Shown piece after piece: positions 6,468 through 14,530 of a stretch of 23,269 bases of DNA (positions are counted from its first letter, which is position 1; the number at the start of each line of letters is the position of its first letter). Under the pieces are notes generated by a model, which was not told the origin of the DNA, searched no databases, and saw only the letters and a program-made list of their open reading frames with translations. The translations under genes were made by a program, and so were the position numbers. The DNA is taken from NCBI GenBank assembly GCA_964415605.1, contig CAYQBA010000062.1:1-23269 (forward strand). Reading direction: 5' to 3'. The stretch comes from UCB3 sp964415605 (lineage in GTDB: Bacteria; Chloroflexota; Anaerolineae; Epilineales; Epilineaceae).

Positions 6468-7787
6468 ATGCCCTCCCCCCTCCCCGCCACCACCATCGAC
6501 CGCCTCCTCGACCGCCTGGCCGATCCCGCCCTCGCCGCCGACGCGGCCGAGGCCATCATGGCCGACCTCGACGGCCACGAGGTCGAGGCCGCCCTGCCGG
6601 CGTTCCGGCGGCTGCACGACACCGCCGAGCCCGCCGCCCTGCACGCCATGGCGCGTCTCCTCGGCCGATGGGCGCACCGCCCCGTGGGCCGTGCGCTCGT
6701 GCCCGCCCTCGAGGCGCTTTTGGACGAAGCGGCCGTCGGCGACCTTAACAAGCTCGCCGCCGCCGCGCTGCTTGAGACCCACGGCCAGCCCGTGGACTAC
6801 CCGCGCCTCATGGGCCGCCTGCGCGACCTCGGCGCCGTGGCCGCCGAGATGCGCGCGGCCGTCCTGGCCGCGGCCGCGCGACCCGCGGCCGCCGCCAACG
6901 TGCTCGAAAAGCTCACGGCCCTGCCCCCGGCGGCGCTGCACGCGTGGATCGACGACCTGCGGGCATCCCGCGACCCCCGCGCCCTGGCCATCCTCGGCCC
7001 GCTCGTCTGGGCCGCCGACCCGGACGTCGCCGTCGCGGCCGTCGCCGCGATCGAGGCGCACCCGCCCATGGGCCCCGCGGCCGCCGCGGCCGGCGTGGCG
7101 CTGGCCCTCGCCGCCGCCACCCACGCCGATCCCATGGTCCGCCGCCAGGCCGGGCTCACCGCCGCCCGGCGCGGGGTGATCGGCGCGAGGCCGGGGGAGG
7201 GCCCGCCATCGCGATCGACCGGCGCAGGCGTCTCCGGCCCGAGAGAAGATCCGATGCCACGACCAGGCAGCCCGGACGCCGCCGTGCCGGCCAAAGGCAC
7301 GGCACCGCGGTCGGCCCGCACCGAGACCGCCACACCGAGAGACGGCTCGACGCCGCGGCCAGACGGCCTGGACACGCCCGTGCCGGACGCCGCCCCGTCG
7401 AGCGACCCCGTGACCGACGCCGCCGCGCTGTTGGCCGCGGCCGGTCCGACCGCCGTCGACGTCTACGCCAGCGGCGGCGCCGCGGCCGGGGCGCGCCTCG
7501 CGCTCGTGGTGTGGCCCGACCCTGCCCGCCGCGGCACGTTCGACGTGCTGACGCTGCACCTCGCCGGCGGCCGCGGCATCCAGCAGTACGCCCTGGTCGA
7601 GGGCGTGAGCGCCGACCAGATGGCCGACCTCATGGGCCGGCTGGCGGACGGCGGCGTGCCGGTCAAGCGCCTCGCCGCCGCCGGCGCCGCCCGGCTCCTG
7701 CTGACGGCCACCGCCGACACCCTGGCGCACGACGGGGCGGCCGGGCTCGGGTTCGCCGTCTGGCCCCAGGCCTGGCTGCTGGAGTGA
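6468..7787 (+). CDS. HEAT-repeat-like protein of unknown function
   Basis: A 439-residue soluble protein without signal peptide or membrane helix. Residues 1 to about 240 are a chain of Ala/Leu-rich helix pairs such as LLDRLADPALAADAAEAIMA, ALPAFRRLHDTAEPAALHAM and DPDVAVAAVAAIEAHPPMG, the appearance of a HEAT or armadillo-like solenoid used for protein binding. Residues about 240-320 are a disordered Pro/Thr/Arg-rich linker. The last 120 residues form a separate domain (ALVVWPDPARRGTFDVLTLHLAGG and GIQQYALVEGVSADQMADLM are its clearest strands and helix), which I do not recognise. It begins right after a TATAAT box and lacks a Shine-Dalgarno sequence. It stands alone between the plsY-like operon and the ATP synthase operon. 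Confidence 0.78.
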   Translation: MPSPLPATTIDRLLDRLADPALAADAAEAIMADLDGHEVEAALPAFRRLHDTAEPAALHAMARLLGRWAHRPVGRALVPALEALLDEAAVGDLNKLAAAALLETHGQPVDYPRLMGRLRDLGAVAAEMRAAVLAAAARPAAAANVLEKLTALPPAALHAWIDDLRASRDPRALAILGPLVWAADPDVAVAAVAAIEAHPPMGPAAAAAGVALALAAATHADPMVRRQAGLTAARRGVIGARPGEGPPSRSTGAGVSGPREDPMPRPGSPDAAVPAKGTAPRSARTETATPRDGSTPRPDGLDTPVPDAAPSSDPVTDAAALLAAAGPTAVDVYASGGAAAGARLALVVWPDPARRGTFDVLTLHLAGGRGIQQYALVEGVSADQMADLMGRLADGGVPVKRLAAAGAARLLLTATADTLAHDGAAGLGFAVWPQAWLLE

Positions 7788-7964
7788 CCCCGTGCGAGGC
7801 ACCGGCCCGGCGCGAACCCTCGCCGCCGGACCGACCCCGCCCACGCTCGCGGTCCCCCGCCCGGTGGCTCGACCCGGCGCCTGCCCCGCCGCGACCCACC
7901 CCGTCGCCCGGCCCCTTTTGACCGTATTCAGACCCCCAGCCTCCTTCCCAGGGCTTGACGGCTG

Positions 7965-7973
7965 TGTTATACT
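7965..7973 (+). promoter_or_regulatory. Extended -10 promoter of the ATP synthase operon
   Basis: TGTTATACT at 7965-7973 is an extended -10 element (TG-n-TATACT) with five of six -10 matches; a weak TTCCCA lies 17 bases upstream (7945-7950). The predicted start is near 7980, 15 bases before the ATG at 7995, and that short leader contains no clear ribosome binding site. The preceding stretch 7788-7964 is C/G-rich and shows nothing else. Confidence 0.6.
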
Positions 7974-7994
7974 CGCCTTTCGGCTGCGACATTC

Positions 7995-8288
7995 ATGCGA
8001 CCTGACCCATCCGTGCCCAGTGTGTGGACAGATGCGCTCCGCGTGTCGCAGTTTGCCTGGACCGTCGCCATCTTGGTGTTGGTGCCCGCCGGCATCGGCC
8101 TGTGGTTGGATCGGGTGCTGGACACCCGCCCGTGGGCCCTCCTGATCGGCGCGCTCACCGGCACCATCATGGCCAGCATCGGCGTCACGCGGCTCGTCCT
8201 GCGCCGCTACGAGGAGATCGCGCCGAGCATGCCCGGCGGCGACGACCAGGCCCGGGACCGCATCGCTGAGGAGGACGAACGCGCGTGA
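7995..8288 (+). CDS. AtpZ/AtpI-family ATP synthase accessory protein
   Basis: A 97-residue protein with two membrane helices, about residues 18-38 (AWTVAILVLVPAGIGLWLD) and 45-65 (WALLIGALTGTIMASIGVT), followed by a charged tail. Size, topology and the position as first gene before atpB match the ATPase_gene1/AtpZ group, whose members are linked to c-ring assembly or Mg2+/Ca2+ uptake. The conserved pattern GIGLWLDR, with Gly-rich helix ends, fits this group. Its TGA overlaps the GTG start of atpB (GTGA), so translation is coupled. Assignment to AtpZ rather than AtpI is based on length. Confidence 0.8.
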   Translation: MRPDPSVPSVWTDALRVSQFAWTVAILVLVPAGIGLWLDRVLDTRPWALLIGALTGTIMASIGVTRLVLRRYEEIAPSMPGGDDQARDRIAEEDERA

Positions 8289-9340
8289 ATCGGCTCAAGA
8301 ACCCGAAGACCCTCTTGATGATCGCCATCGTCTTGGCCATCATCGTCGCCGGCAAGCTGTATCTTCCGGTCGCGCTCCCCCACATCCAGGTGCCGCCCGA
8401 GACGCTGTTCATGATCGGCGGCTTCGCCTTCCCCAACACGCTCTTGGCGCTCCTGTTCGCCGACGCCGTCCTCATCGGCCTGGCGTTCGTGGCCACCCGC
8501 AACATGCAGCTCGTGCCCACCGGCTGGCAGAACTTCTTCGAGGCCGTGGTCGAGTTCTGGCACGAGCAGTCGATCTCGAGCATCGGCGAGGCGCTGACCA
8601 GGCGGTGGCTGCCGCTGGTCCTGACCGTGTTCCTCATGATCTGGTTTGCCAACTACGCGCACTTCCTGCCCGGCTTCGACTCCGTCGGCTGGCTGTGCCA
8701 CCCCGGTGAGTGCCCCGGCGAAGCGGCGCACGCGCCCGCCGCCGCCGAGACCGTGCACGTGGCCGAGGCCGAGGGCGCCGCGCCCGCCGAGGCCAAGGGC
8801 GGCACGCACCACACGCTGTACAGCTTGAAGGAGGCGCGGCCGCTCGGCATCGGGCTCATCGACGCCCGGGTGCCCGAGGAGGAGGTCCACGCGGCCGAGG
8901 AGGCCGGCACGGGCTACGCCTTCGTGCCGTTCCTGCGCGTCGCCACCAGCGACCTCAACGCCACGCTGGCCCTGGCGCTCATCGCGTTCATCGTCGTCGA
9001 GTTCGCCGGCTTCCGGCAGCTCGGGGCCGGCTATCTCACCAAGTTCTTCAACTTCAAGGAAGGGCCGATCATGCTGATGGTCGGCCTCCTCGAGCTCGTG
9101 TCGGAGGTCATGCGCGTCCTGACCTTCAGCTTCCGGTTGTTCGGCAACATCTTCGCCGGCCAGACGCTGCTGTTCGTCTTCCCGTTCCTGTTGCCGCTCC
9201 TGGTCGTCCTGCCGATCTACGGCCTCGAGCTCTTCGTCGGCCTGATCCAGAGCTACGTGTTCGCCATCCTGATCCTGGCGTTCATGCAGCAGGCCATCAC
9301 CGCGCACCACGGCCCCGACCACGGTGAGTCGCATCACTAG
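8285..9340 (+). CDS. atpB: F1Fo ATP synthase subunit a
   Basis: Forms the half-channels for ions beside the c-ring. The essential arginine is in SFRLFGNIFAG (R284), and the following helices (QTLLFVFPFLLPLLVVLPIYG and ELFVGLIQSYVFAILILAFM) are the usual C-terminal pair; a His-rich tail ends the protein. At 351 residues it is longer than the usual 230-290. The excess is mostly an insertion at about residues 131-212, Ala/Glu/His-rich, with a Cys pair (WLCHPGEC), placed between the first helices and the helix carrying FIVVEFAGFRQL. The GTG start at 8285 overlaps the stop of the preceding gene. Confidence 0.96.
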   Translation: MNRLKNPKTLLMIAIVLAIIVAGKLYLPVALPHIQVPPETLFMIGGFAFPNTLLALLFADAVLIGLAFVATRNMQLVPTGWQNFFEAVVEFWHEQSISSIGEALTRRWLPLVLTVFLMIWFANYAHFLPGFDSVGWLCHPGECPGEAAHAPAAAETVHVAEAEGAAPAEAKGGTHHTLYSLKEARPLGIGLIDARVPEEEVHAAEEAGTGYAFVPFLRVATSDLNATLALALIAFIVVEFAGFRQLGAGYLTKFFNFKEGPIMLMVGLLELVSEVMRVLTFSFRLFGNIFAGQTLLFVFPFLLPLLVVLPIYGLELFVGLIQSYVFAILILAFMQQAITAHHGPDHGESHH

Positions 9341-9350
9341 TCGGGGTTCC

Positions 9351-9386
9351 GCGGGCGCGCCGGGGCCGGATCACGGGCGCGCCCGC
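9351..9386 (+). repeat. Strong GC hairpin between atpB and atpE
   Basis: An 11-bp perfect stem (9351-9361 with 9376-9386) with a 14-base loop in the 94-base gap before atpE. No T run follows, so it is not a normal terminator. It lies 48 bases before the atpE start, consistent with an mRNA processing or stability element that would raise output of the c subunit relative to subunit a. The function is an inference. Confidence 0.6.
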
Positions 9387-9434
9387 TCGAAGCCGTCCAC
9401 ACCGTCATCCGTAGCACAGGAGGAGTAGGAACTC

Positions 9435-9677
9435 ATGGATCTCGAAGCCGCCAAGATCATTGGCAAGTTGATCGGCGCCGGCATCGCCGTCGGCGCCGGG
9501 GCCATCGGGCCGGGCATCGGCATCGGCCTCGTGGTGAATGGGGCGCTGCACGCGCTTGGCCGCAACCCGGAGGCCGGCGGCGAGCTGCGGGCCACGATGC
9601 TCCTGGGCATCGTGTTCGCCGAGTCGCTGGCGATCTTGGCGCTGGTCATCTCCCTCGTGCTCTTGTTCGTGATCTAA
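9435..9677 (+). CDS. atpE: F1Fo ATP synthase subunit c
   Basis: An 80-residue hairpin of two membrane helices joined by the polar loop GRNPEAGGEL. Helix 1 carries the glycine series GAGAIGPGIGIG; helix 2 carries the ion-binding carboxylate E63 in IVFAESLAIL. The position that holds Gln in Na+-type c subunits (about residue 30) is Ile, and the Tyr of that type is replaced by Leu, so the ring probably carries protons. The ATG follows the ribosome binding site AGGAGGAG at 9419-9426. Multiple copies form the rotor ring that drives the central stalk. Confidence 0.96.
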   Translation: MDLEAAKIIGKLIGAGIAVGAGAIGPGIGIGLVVNGALHALGRNPEAGGELRATMLLGIVFAESLAILALVISLVLLFVI

Positions 9678-9718
9678 CGGGCGCTTCTGCAGTCCGTCAC
9701 CCGAGGAAGGAGCGAACG

Positions 9719-10216
9719 TTGGAACAGCTAGGGATCAACACCAACCTGCTGGTGGTGCAGATCGTCCACTTCTTGCTGCTCCTGTTCATTTTGAACCGGC
9801 TTCTGTACCGGCCCATCCTGAACATCTTCGAGCAGCGCACCGAGCGCATCCGCGTGGGCCTGGCCGAGGCCGACCGCGTCCGCGAGCAGGCGGCGGCCGA
9901 TCAGGCGCGCCTCGAGGCCCAGATCTCCGAGGAGCGCCGCACCAGCCAGGAGCGCCTGCGCGACGCGGTGGCCAAGAGCGAGGAGGCCGCCAAGCGGCGC
10001 CTCGAGGAGGCCAACGCCGAGGCCGAGCGCATCCTGAGCCAGGCGCGCGCCGACGCCGACCAGACCCGCCAGCAGGCGCTGGCCGGCCTGCAGACCCAGG
10101 TCGCCGACCTGGCGCTGGCGGCCGCCGGCAAGGTGCTCGGCGAGGGCATCGACGAGGCGCGGCACCGGTCGCTCGTCGACCGCTTCCTCAAGGAGCAGCT
10201 GGGAGGCCTGGCGTGA
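9719..10216 (+). CDS. atpF: F1Fo ATP synthase subunit b
   Basis: A 165-residue peripheral stalk protein. One N-terminal membrane helix (LLVVQIVHFLLLLFILNRLLY, in part residues 9-29) precedes a long charged helix, roughly residues 35-140, rich in Ala, Glu and Arg, that forms the stator coiled coil. The C-terminal part GKVLGEGIDEARHRSLVDRFL matches the usual b-delta contact region. It starts with TTG at 9719, supported by AGGAAGGAG at 9704-9712; no ATG lies nearby. The TGA overlaps the GTG of atpH. Confidence 0.95.
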   Translation: MEQLGINTNLLVVQIVHFLLLLFILNRLLYRPILNIFEQRTERIRVGLAEADRVREQAAADQARLEAQISEERRTSQERLRDAVAKSEEAAKRRLEEANAEAERILSQARADADQTRQQALAGLQTQVADLALAAAGKVLGEGIDEARHRSLVDRFLKEQLGGLA

Positions 10217-10572
10217 GCAACCCGCTCCTGGACGATCTGAGGTCTTCCGCCCGCGACCTGGTGTCGCAGATGGGCGAGATGGCGGGCGTCAGGGGCCTCA
10301 AGGACGCGCTCGACGACATCGAGAAGGCCGGCCGCAAGCACCGCGTCGACGCCACCGTCACCAGTGCCGTGCCGCTCACCGACGGCCAGCGGGCCGAGAT
10401 CGAGCGCCGCCTCTGGGCGAGCCATGGCGACGACCTGCCGATCGCGTACGAGGTCGACCCGGGCATCCTCGGCGGCCTCATCGTGCGGGTGGGCGACCGC
10501 TACATCGACGGCAGCGTGGCCACGCGCCTGGGGCAGTTGCGCCAGACGCTGATCGGCGGGGCGGCAGGCTAG
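10213..10572 (+). CDS. atpH: Short F1Fo ATP synthase subunit delta (OSCP-like), N-terminal domain reduced
   Basis: 119 residues instead of about 175-180. The C-terminal half is a clear delta/OSCP domain: VTSAVPLTDGQRAEI, then GGLIVRVGDRYIDGSVATRL, closely matching the family end motif (IRAGDMVIDGSVRGRL in E. coli). The first 45 residues align best with the last two helices of the six-helix N-terminal domain, so about four helices that normally contact the alpha N-termini are missing. The GTG start overlaps the atpF stop (GTGA), and no extra coding capacity is left between b and delta, so the short form is what the sequence encodes. Neighbours b and alpha are intact, arguing against simple decay. 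Confidence 0.88.
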   Translation: MSNPLLDDLRSSARDLVSQMGEMAGVRGLKDALDDIEKAGRKHRVDATVTSAVPLTDGQRAEIERRLWASHGDDLPIAYEVDPGILGGLIVRVGDRYIDGSVATRLGQLRQTLIGGAAG

Positions 10573-10587
10573 GACAACGGGGGAACC

Positions 10588-12126
10588 ATGACTGTGCGAG
10601 TGGAAGACATCGCCGCCCTGCTCAAGGAGCAGATCGGCAGGTTCGAGGCCGCCGTCGAGGCGGTGGACATCGGCCGGGTGGTCGAGGTCGGCGACGGCAT
10701 CGCGCGCATCGAGGGCCTGAAGGGCGCCGTGGCCAGCGAGCTGCTCGAGTTCCCGCAGGAAGGCGGCAACTCGGTGTACGGCATCGCCCTCAACCTCGAG
10801 GAGGGCTCGGTCGGCGCCATCGTGCTGGGCGACTTCACGGCCATCGAGGAAGGCGACATCGTCAAGTCCACCGGCCAGGTGATCTCGGTGCCGGTCGGCG
10901 ACGGGCTGGTCGGCCGCGTGGTCAACGCGCTGGGGCAGCCGATCGACGGCAAGGGGCCGATCAGCTACACCCGGACGCGGCCGGTGGAGCGCATCGCGCC
11001 GGGCGTGACCGAGCGCCAGAACGTCAACGAGCCGGTGATGACCGGCATCAAGGCCATCGACGCGATGATCCCGATCGGCCGCGGCCAGCGCGAGCTGGTG
11101 ATCGGCGACCGCCAGACGGGCAAGACGGCCATCGCGGTCGACGCCATCATCAACCAGAAGCACTCCGACATCGTCTGCATCTACGTGGCGATCGGCCAGA
11201 AGCGCGCCCAGGTGGCGGGCATCGTGGCCACGCTCGAGGCGCACGGCGCCATGGACCACACGATCGTCGTCGTGGCCAGCGCGTCGGAGTCGGCGGCGCT
11301 GCAGTACATCGCCCCCTATGCCGGGACGGCGATGGGCGAGGAGTTCATGGAGGCGGGCCGGCACGCGCTGATCGTCTACGACGACCTCAGCAAGCACGCC
11401 CAGGCGTACCGCCAGGTCAGCCTCCTCCTGCGCCGCCCGCCGGGCCGCGAGGCCTACCCGGGCGACGTCTTCTACCTGCACTCGCGGCTGCTCGAGCGCA
11501 GCGCCAAGCTCAGCGCCGAGCGTGGCGGCGGGTCGCTGACGAGCCTGCCGTTCATCGAGACGCAGCTCTCGGACGTGTCGGCCTACATCCCGACGAACGT
11601 GATCTCGATCACCGACGGCCAGATCTACCTCGAGCCCGAGCTGTTCTACGCCGGCATCCGCCCCGCGGTCAACGCGGGCCTGTCGGTCAGCCGCGTGGGC
11701 GGCGACGCGCAGTTCAAGGCCATGAAGCAGGTGGCGGGCAAGCTGCGCCTGGACATGTCGTCGTTCCGCGACCTGGCGGCGTTCGCGCAGTTCGGCAGCG
11801 ATCTCGACGCGGCCACGCGGCGGCAGCTCGACCGCGGCCTGCGGCTGCAGGAGGTCCTCAAGCAGGGCCAGTACGCGCCCGAGCCGTTCGCGCAGCAGGT
11901 GACGGTGATCTACGCGGTGACGAACGACTTCGCGGACGACGTGGCGGTGGCGGACATCAAGGCCTGGGAGCAGGGGCTGGTGAAGTTCATGCACGACACC
12001 TACCCCAACGTCGGCCGGCTGATCGACGAGCGCAAGTCGCTCGACGACGAGCTGCGCGGGCTGCTCAGCGAGGGCATCGCGGCGTACAACCAGACCTGGT
12101 TCGCCACGCACCAGCAGCTGAGCTGA
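10588..12126 (+). CDS. atpA: F1Fo ATP synthase subunit alpha
   Basis: A 512-residue non-catalytic nucleotide-binding subunit of the F1 head. The N-terminal beta barrel (IGRVVEVGDGIARIEGL) is followed by the P-loop GDRQTGKT at 173-180 and by the strongly conserved RRPPGREAYPGDVFYLHSRLL segment. The C-terminal helical domain contains DLAAFAQFGSDLDAATRRQL. Length and motifs are standard. ATG at 10588 follows GGGGGAA. It lies 15 bases after the short delta gene and 12 before atpG, in the usual H-A-G-D-C order. Confidence 0.98.
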   Translation: MTVRVEDIAALLKEQIGRFEAAVEAVDIGRVVEVGDGIARIEGLKGAVASELLEFPQEGGNSVYGIALNLEEGSVGAIVLGDFTAIEEGDIVKSTGQVISVPVGDGLVGRVVNALGQPIDGKGPISYTRTRPVERIAPGVTERQNVNEPVMTGIKAIDAMIPIGRGQRELVIGDRQTGKTAIAVDAIINQKHSDIVCIYVAIGQKRAQVAGIVATLEAHGAMDHTIVVVASASESAALQYIAPYAGTAMGEEFMEAGRHALIVYDDLSKHAQAYRQVSLLLRRPPGREAYPGDVFYLHSRLLERSAKLSAERGGGSLTSLPFIETQLSDVSAYIPTNVISITDGQIYLEPELFYAGIRPAVNAGLSVSRVGGDAQFKAMKQVAGKLRLDMSSFRDLAAFAQFGSDLDAATRRQLDRGLRLQEVLKQGQYAPEPFAQQVTVIYAVTNDFADDVAVADIKAWEQGLVKFMHDTYPNVGRLIDERKSLDDELRGLLSEGIAAYNQTWFATHQQLS

Positions 12127-12138
12127 CGGGAGTAGACC

Positions 12139-13020
12139 GTGGCCAACACGCGCGACATCCGCCGGCGGATCAAGTCGATCAAGAACATCGGCAAGGTCAC
12201 GCGGGCCATGGAGGCGGTCAGCGCCTCGAAGATGCGGCGGGCGCAGGACGCGACGCTGCGCAGCCGGGCCTACGCGGCGATGGCGGCCGAGGTGCTGGCG
12301 CACCTGCGGGCGCAGCGCGGGCCGGGGGCGCAGATGCACCCGCTCCTGACGGCGCACGGCGAGGGCAAGCCGGCGGTGGTGCTGGTGACGCCGGACCGCG
12401 GCCTGACGGGCGGGCTGGTCCTGAACATCATCCGCTACGCGGTGCAGGCGGCCGAGAAGCAGTACGGCAAGGACCTGGCGTGGATCGCGGTGGGCAAGAA
12501 GGGCCGCGACTTCCTGACGCGCACCGGGGCGGACCTGCGGGCGTCGTTCGCGAACATCCCGGACGCGCCGTCGGCGCTCGAGCTGACGCCGGTGGCGCGC
12601 TTGGTGCGCGACGGGTTCGCGAACCACGAGTTCAGCGCGGTGCACCTGGTGTACGCGGACTTCGTGACGGTGACGAAGCAGCGGCCGACGTTCAACCCGC
12701 TCCTGCCGATCTTCGTGCCGGAGGACGTGCCGGTCTTGAAGGCGGACTTCGACTTCGAGCCGAGCCCGGAGGCGGTGCTGGACGAGGTGCTGCCGCGCCT
12801 GGTGGAGATGCAGATCTACCAGGCGGTGCTCGAGAGCCAGGCCAGCGAGCACGCGGCGCGCATGGTGGCCATGCGCAACGCGACGGACGCGGCGCGCGAC
12901 CTGGTCAACGAGCTGACGCTCAACCTGAACAAGGCGCGCCAGGCGGACATCACGAGCGAGATCCTCGACATCGCCGGCGGCGCCGAGGCGCTGCGGCGGT
13001 CGATGGCGCAATCGAAATGA
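12139..13020 (+). CDS. atpG: F1Fo ATP synthase subunit gamma
   Basis: A 293-residue central stalk subunit. The N-terminal helix has the family pattern MANTRDIRRRIKSIKNIGKV-TRAMEAVSASKMRRAQ, the middle has LVTPDRGLTGGLVLNIIRY, and the C-terminal helix ends in RNATDAARDLVNELTLNLNKARQ-ADITSEILDIAGGAEAL, all expected. GTG start at 12139 with GGGAG upstream at 12128-12132. Rotation of this subunit within the alpha3beta3 ring couples proton flow to ATP synthesis. Confidence 0.97.
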   Translation: MANTRDIRRRIKSIKNIGKVTRAMEAVSASKMRRAQDATLRSRAYAAMAAEVLAHLRAQRGPGAQMHPLLTAHGEGKPAVVLVTPDRGLTGGLVLNIIRYAVQAAEKQYGKDLAWIAVGKKGRDFLTRTGADLRASFANIPDAPSALELTPVARLVRDGFANHEFSAVHLVYADFVTVTKQRPTFNPLLPIFVPEDVPVLKADFDFEPSPEAVLDEVLPRLVEMQIYQAVLESQASEHAARMVAMRNATDAARDLVNELTLNLNKARQADITSEILDIAGGAEALRRSMAQSK

Positions 13021-13048
13021 TCATCATCTTGATTCCGGGCGGACACCG

Positions 13049-13086
13049 CGCCCGGCCCGGCACCAGCCGGGCGGGCGGCGCCGCCA
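13049..13086 (+). repeat. GC hairpin and palindrome between atpG and atpD
   Basis: An 8-bp perfect stem (13049-13056 with 13066-13073) with a 9-base loop, directly followed by the palindrome GGCGGCGCCGCC. It occupies the 96-base gap before atpD; apart from the atpB-atpE gap, which also has a hairpin, this is the only large gap in the operon. No T run follows. A role in mRNA processing is possible but unproven. Confidence 0.45.
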
Positions 13087-13116
13087 CACGGGGGAACCCC
13101 ACGACGGAGGAGAGCC

Positions 13117-14520
13117 TTGGCTAGCAACCAGAAGATCGGCGAGGTCACCCAGATCCTCGGCTCGGTCGTCGACGTCCGATTCCCGCCCGACGCGGTGCCG
13201 GAGACGTACTACGCCATCGAGATCCCGCGCGAGGGCGAGGCGCCGCTGGTGCTCGAGGTGCAGGCGCACCTCGGCAACCACACGGTGCGCGGCGTGGCCA
13301 TGGGCTCCACCGACGGCCTGGCGCGCGGGATGCAGGCCATCAACACCGGTGCGCCGATCAGCGTGCCGGTGGGCGCCAGCACGCTCGGCCGGATCTTCAA
13401 CGTGCTGGGCAAGACCGTGGACCCGGGCCCGGCCGTGGTGGCCGACACGTACTACTCGATCCACCGCCCGGCGCCGGAGTTCGACGAGCAGAGCACCAAG
13501 ACCGAAGTGTTCGAGACCGGCCTCAAGGTCATCGACCTGGTCGCGCCGTTCACGCGCGGCGGCAAGACGGCGGTGTTCGGCGGCGCGGGCGTCGGCAAGA
13601 CGGTCATCATCATGGAGATGATCCAGACGATGGCCCTCGAGCACTCCGGCGTGTCGGCCTTCGCCGGCGTCGGCGAGCGCTCGCGCGAAGGTACGCAGCT
13701 CTGGGGCGAGATGAAGGAAGCCGGCGTCATGGACAAGACCATCATGGTCTTCGGCCAGATGAACGAGCCGCCCGGCGCGCGCCTGCGGGTGGCGCTGACG
13801 GCGCTGACGATGGCGGAGTACTACCGCGACCAGGGCATGGACGTGCTGCTCTTCGTCGACAACATCTTCCGCTTCGTCCAGGCAGGCAGCGAGGTGTCGG
13901 CGCTCCTCGGCCGCATGCCGAGCGCCGTGGGCTACCAGCCGACGCTCGGCACCGAGATGGGCGCCCTGCAGGAGCGCATCACGTCGACCAAGAAGGGCGC
14001 CATCACCAGCCTCCAGGCAGTGTACGTGCCGGCCGACGACTACACCGACCCGGCACCGGCGACGACGTTCGCGCACCTCGACGCGACGATCTCGCTGGAG
14101 CGCGCGATCTCGGACCGCGGCATCTACCCGGCGGTGGACCCGCTGGCGTCGAGCAGCCGCATCCTGGACCCGAACATCGTCGGCGAGGACCACTACCGCA
14201 CGGCGCGCGAGGTGCAGCGCGTGCTGCAGCGCTACCGCGACCTGCAGGACATCATCGCGATCCTCGGCGTGGACGAGCTCTCGGACGACGACCGCCTGCT
14301 CGTGGCGCGCGCGCGCAAGATCGAGCGTTTCCTCAGCCAGCCGATGCGCGTGGCGGCGCAGTTCACGGGCCGCGAGGGCCGCTACGTGCCGCGCCACGAG
14401 ACGGTGCGCGGCTTCAAGGAGATCCTCGAGGGCAAGCACGACGACCTGCCGGAGCAGGCGTTCTACATGGTGGGCGGCATCGACGAGGCCGTCGAGAACG
14501 CCAAGCAGCTGATGGGCTAA
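13117..14520 (+). CDS. atpD: F1Fo ATP synthase subunit beta
   Basis: The catalytic subunit, 467 residues. The P-loop GGAGVGKT lies at 155-162, the catalytic Glu is in GVGERSREG (E187), and the Walker B region is DVLLFVDNIFRF. The segment RMPSAVGYQPTLGTEMG and the C-terminal DELSDDDRLLVARARKIERFLSQP, split here as family blocks, are standard. The start is TTG at 13117, preceded by GGAGGAGAG at 13106-13114; there is no better start. It synthesises ATP from ADP and phosphate during rotation of gamma. Confidence 0.98.
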   Translation: MASNQKIGEVTQILGSVVDVRFPPDAVPETYYAIEIPREGEAPLVLEVQAHLGNHTVRGVAMGSTDGLARGMQAINTGAPISVPVGASTLGRIFNVLGKTVDPGPAVVADTYYSIHRPAPEFDEQSTKTEVFETGLKVIDLVAPFTRGGKTAVFGGAGVGKTVIIMEMIQTMALEHSGVSAFAGVGERSREGTQLWGEMKEAGVMDKTIMVFGQMNEPPGARLRVALTALTMAEYYRDQGMDVLLFVDNIFRFVQAGSEVSALLGRMPSAVGYQPTLGTEMGALQERITSTKKGAITSLQAVYVPADDYTDPAPATTFAHLDATISLERAISDRGIYPAVDPLASSSRILDPNIVGEDHYRTAREVQRVLQRYRDLQDIIAILGVDELSDDDRLLVARARKIERFLSQPMRVAAQFTGREGRYVPRHETVRGFKEILEGKHDDLPEQAFYMVGGIDEAVENAKQLMG

Positions 14521-14530
14521 GGAGCCGGCC

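Noticed and set aside
7955..7973. TTGACG at 7955 as -35 partner of TATACT at 7968
   Set aside because: The spacing is only seven bases, far too short; the extended -10 form explains the promoter better.
9901..13011. Open frame of 1036 codons on the minus strand
   Set aside because: It lies antisense to atpF, atpH, atpA and atpG, whose protein motifs are unmistakable; the antisense product is His/Arg/Asp/Val-rich low-complexity sequence expected from high-GC codon bias.
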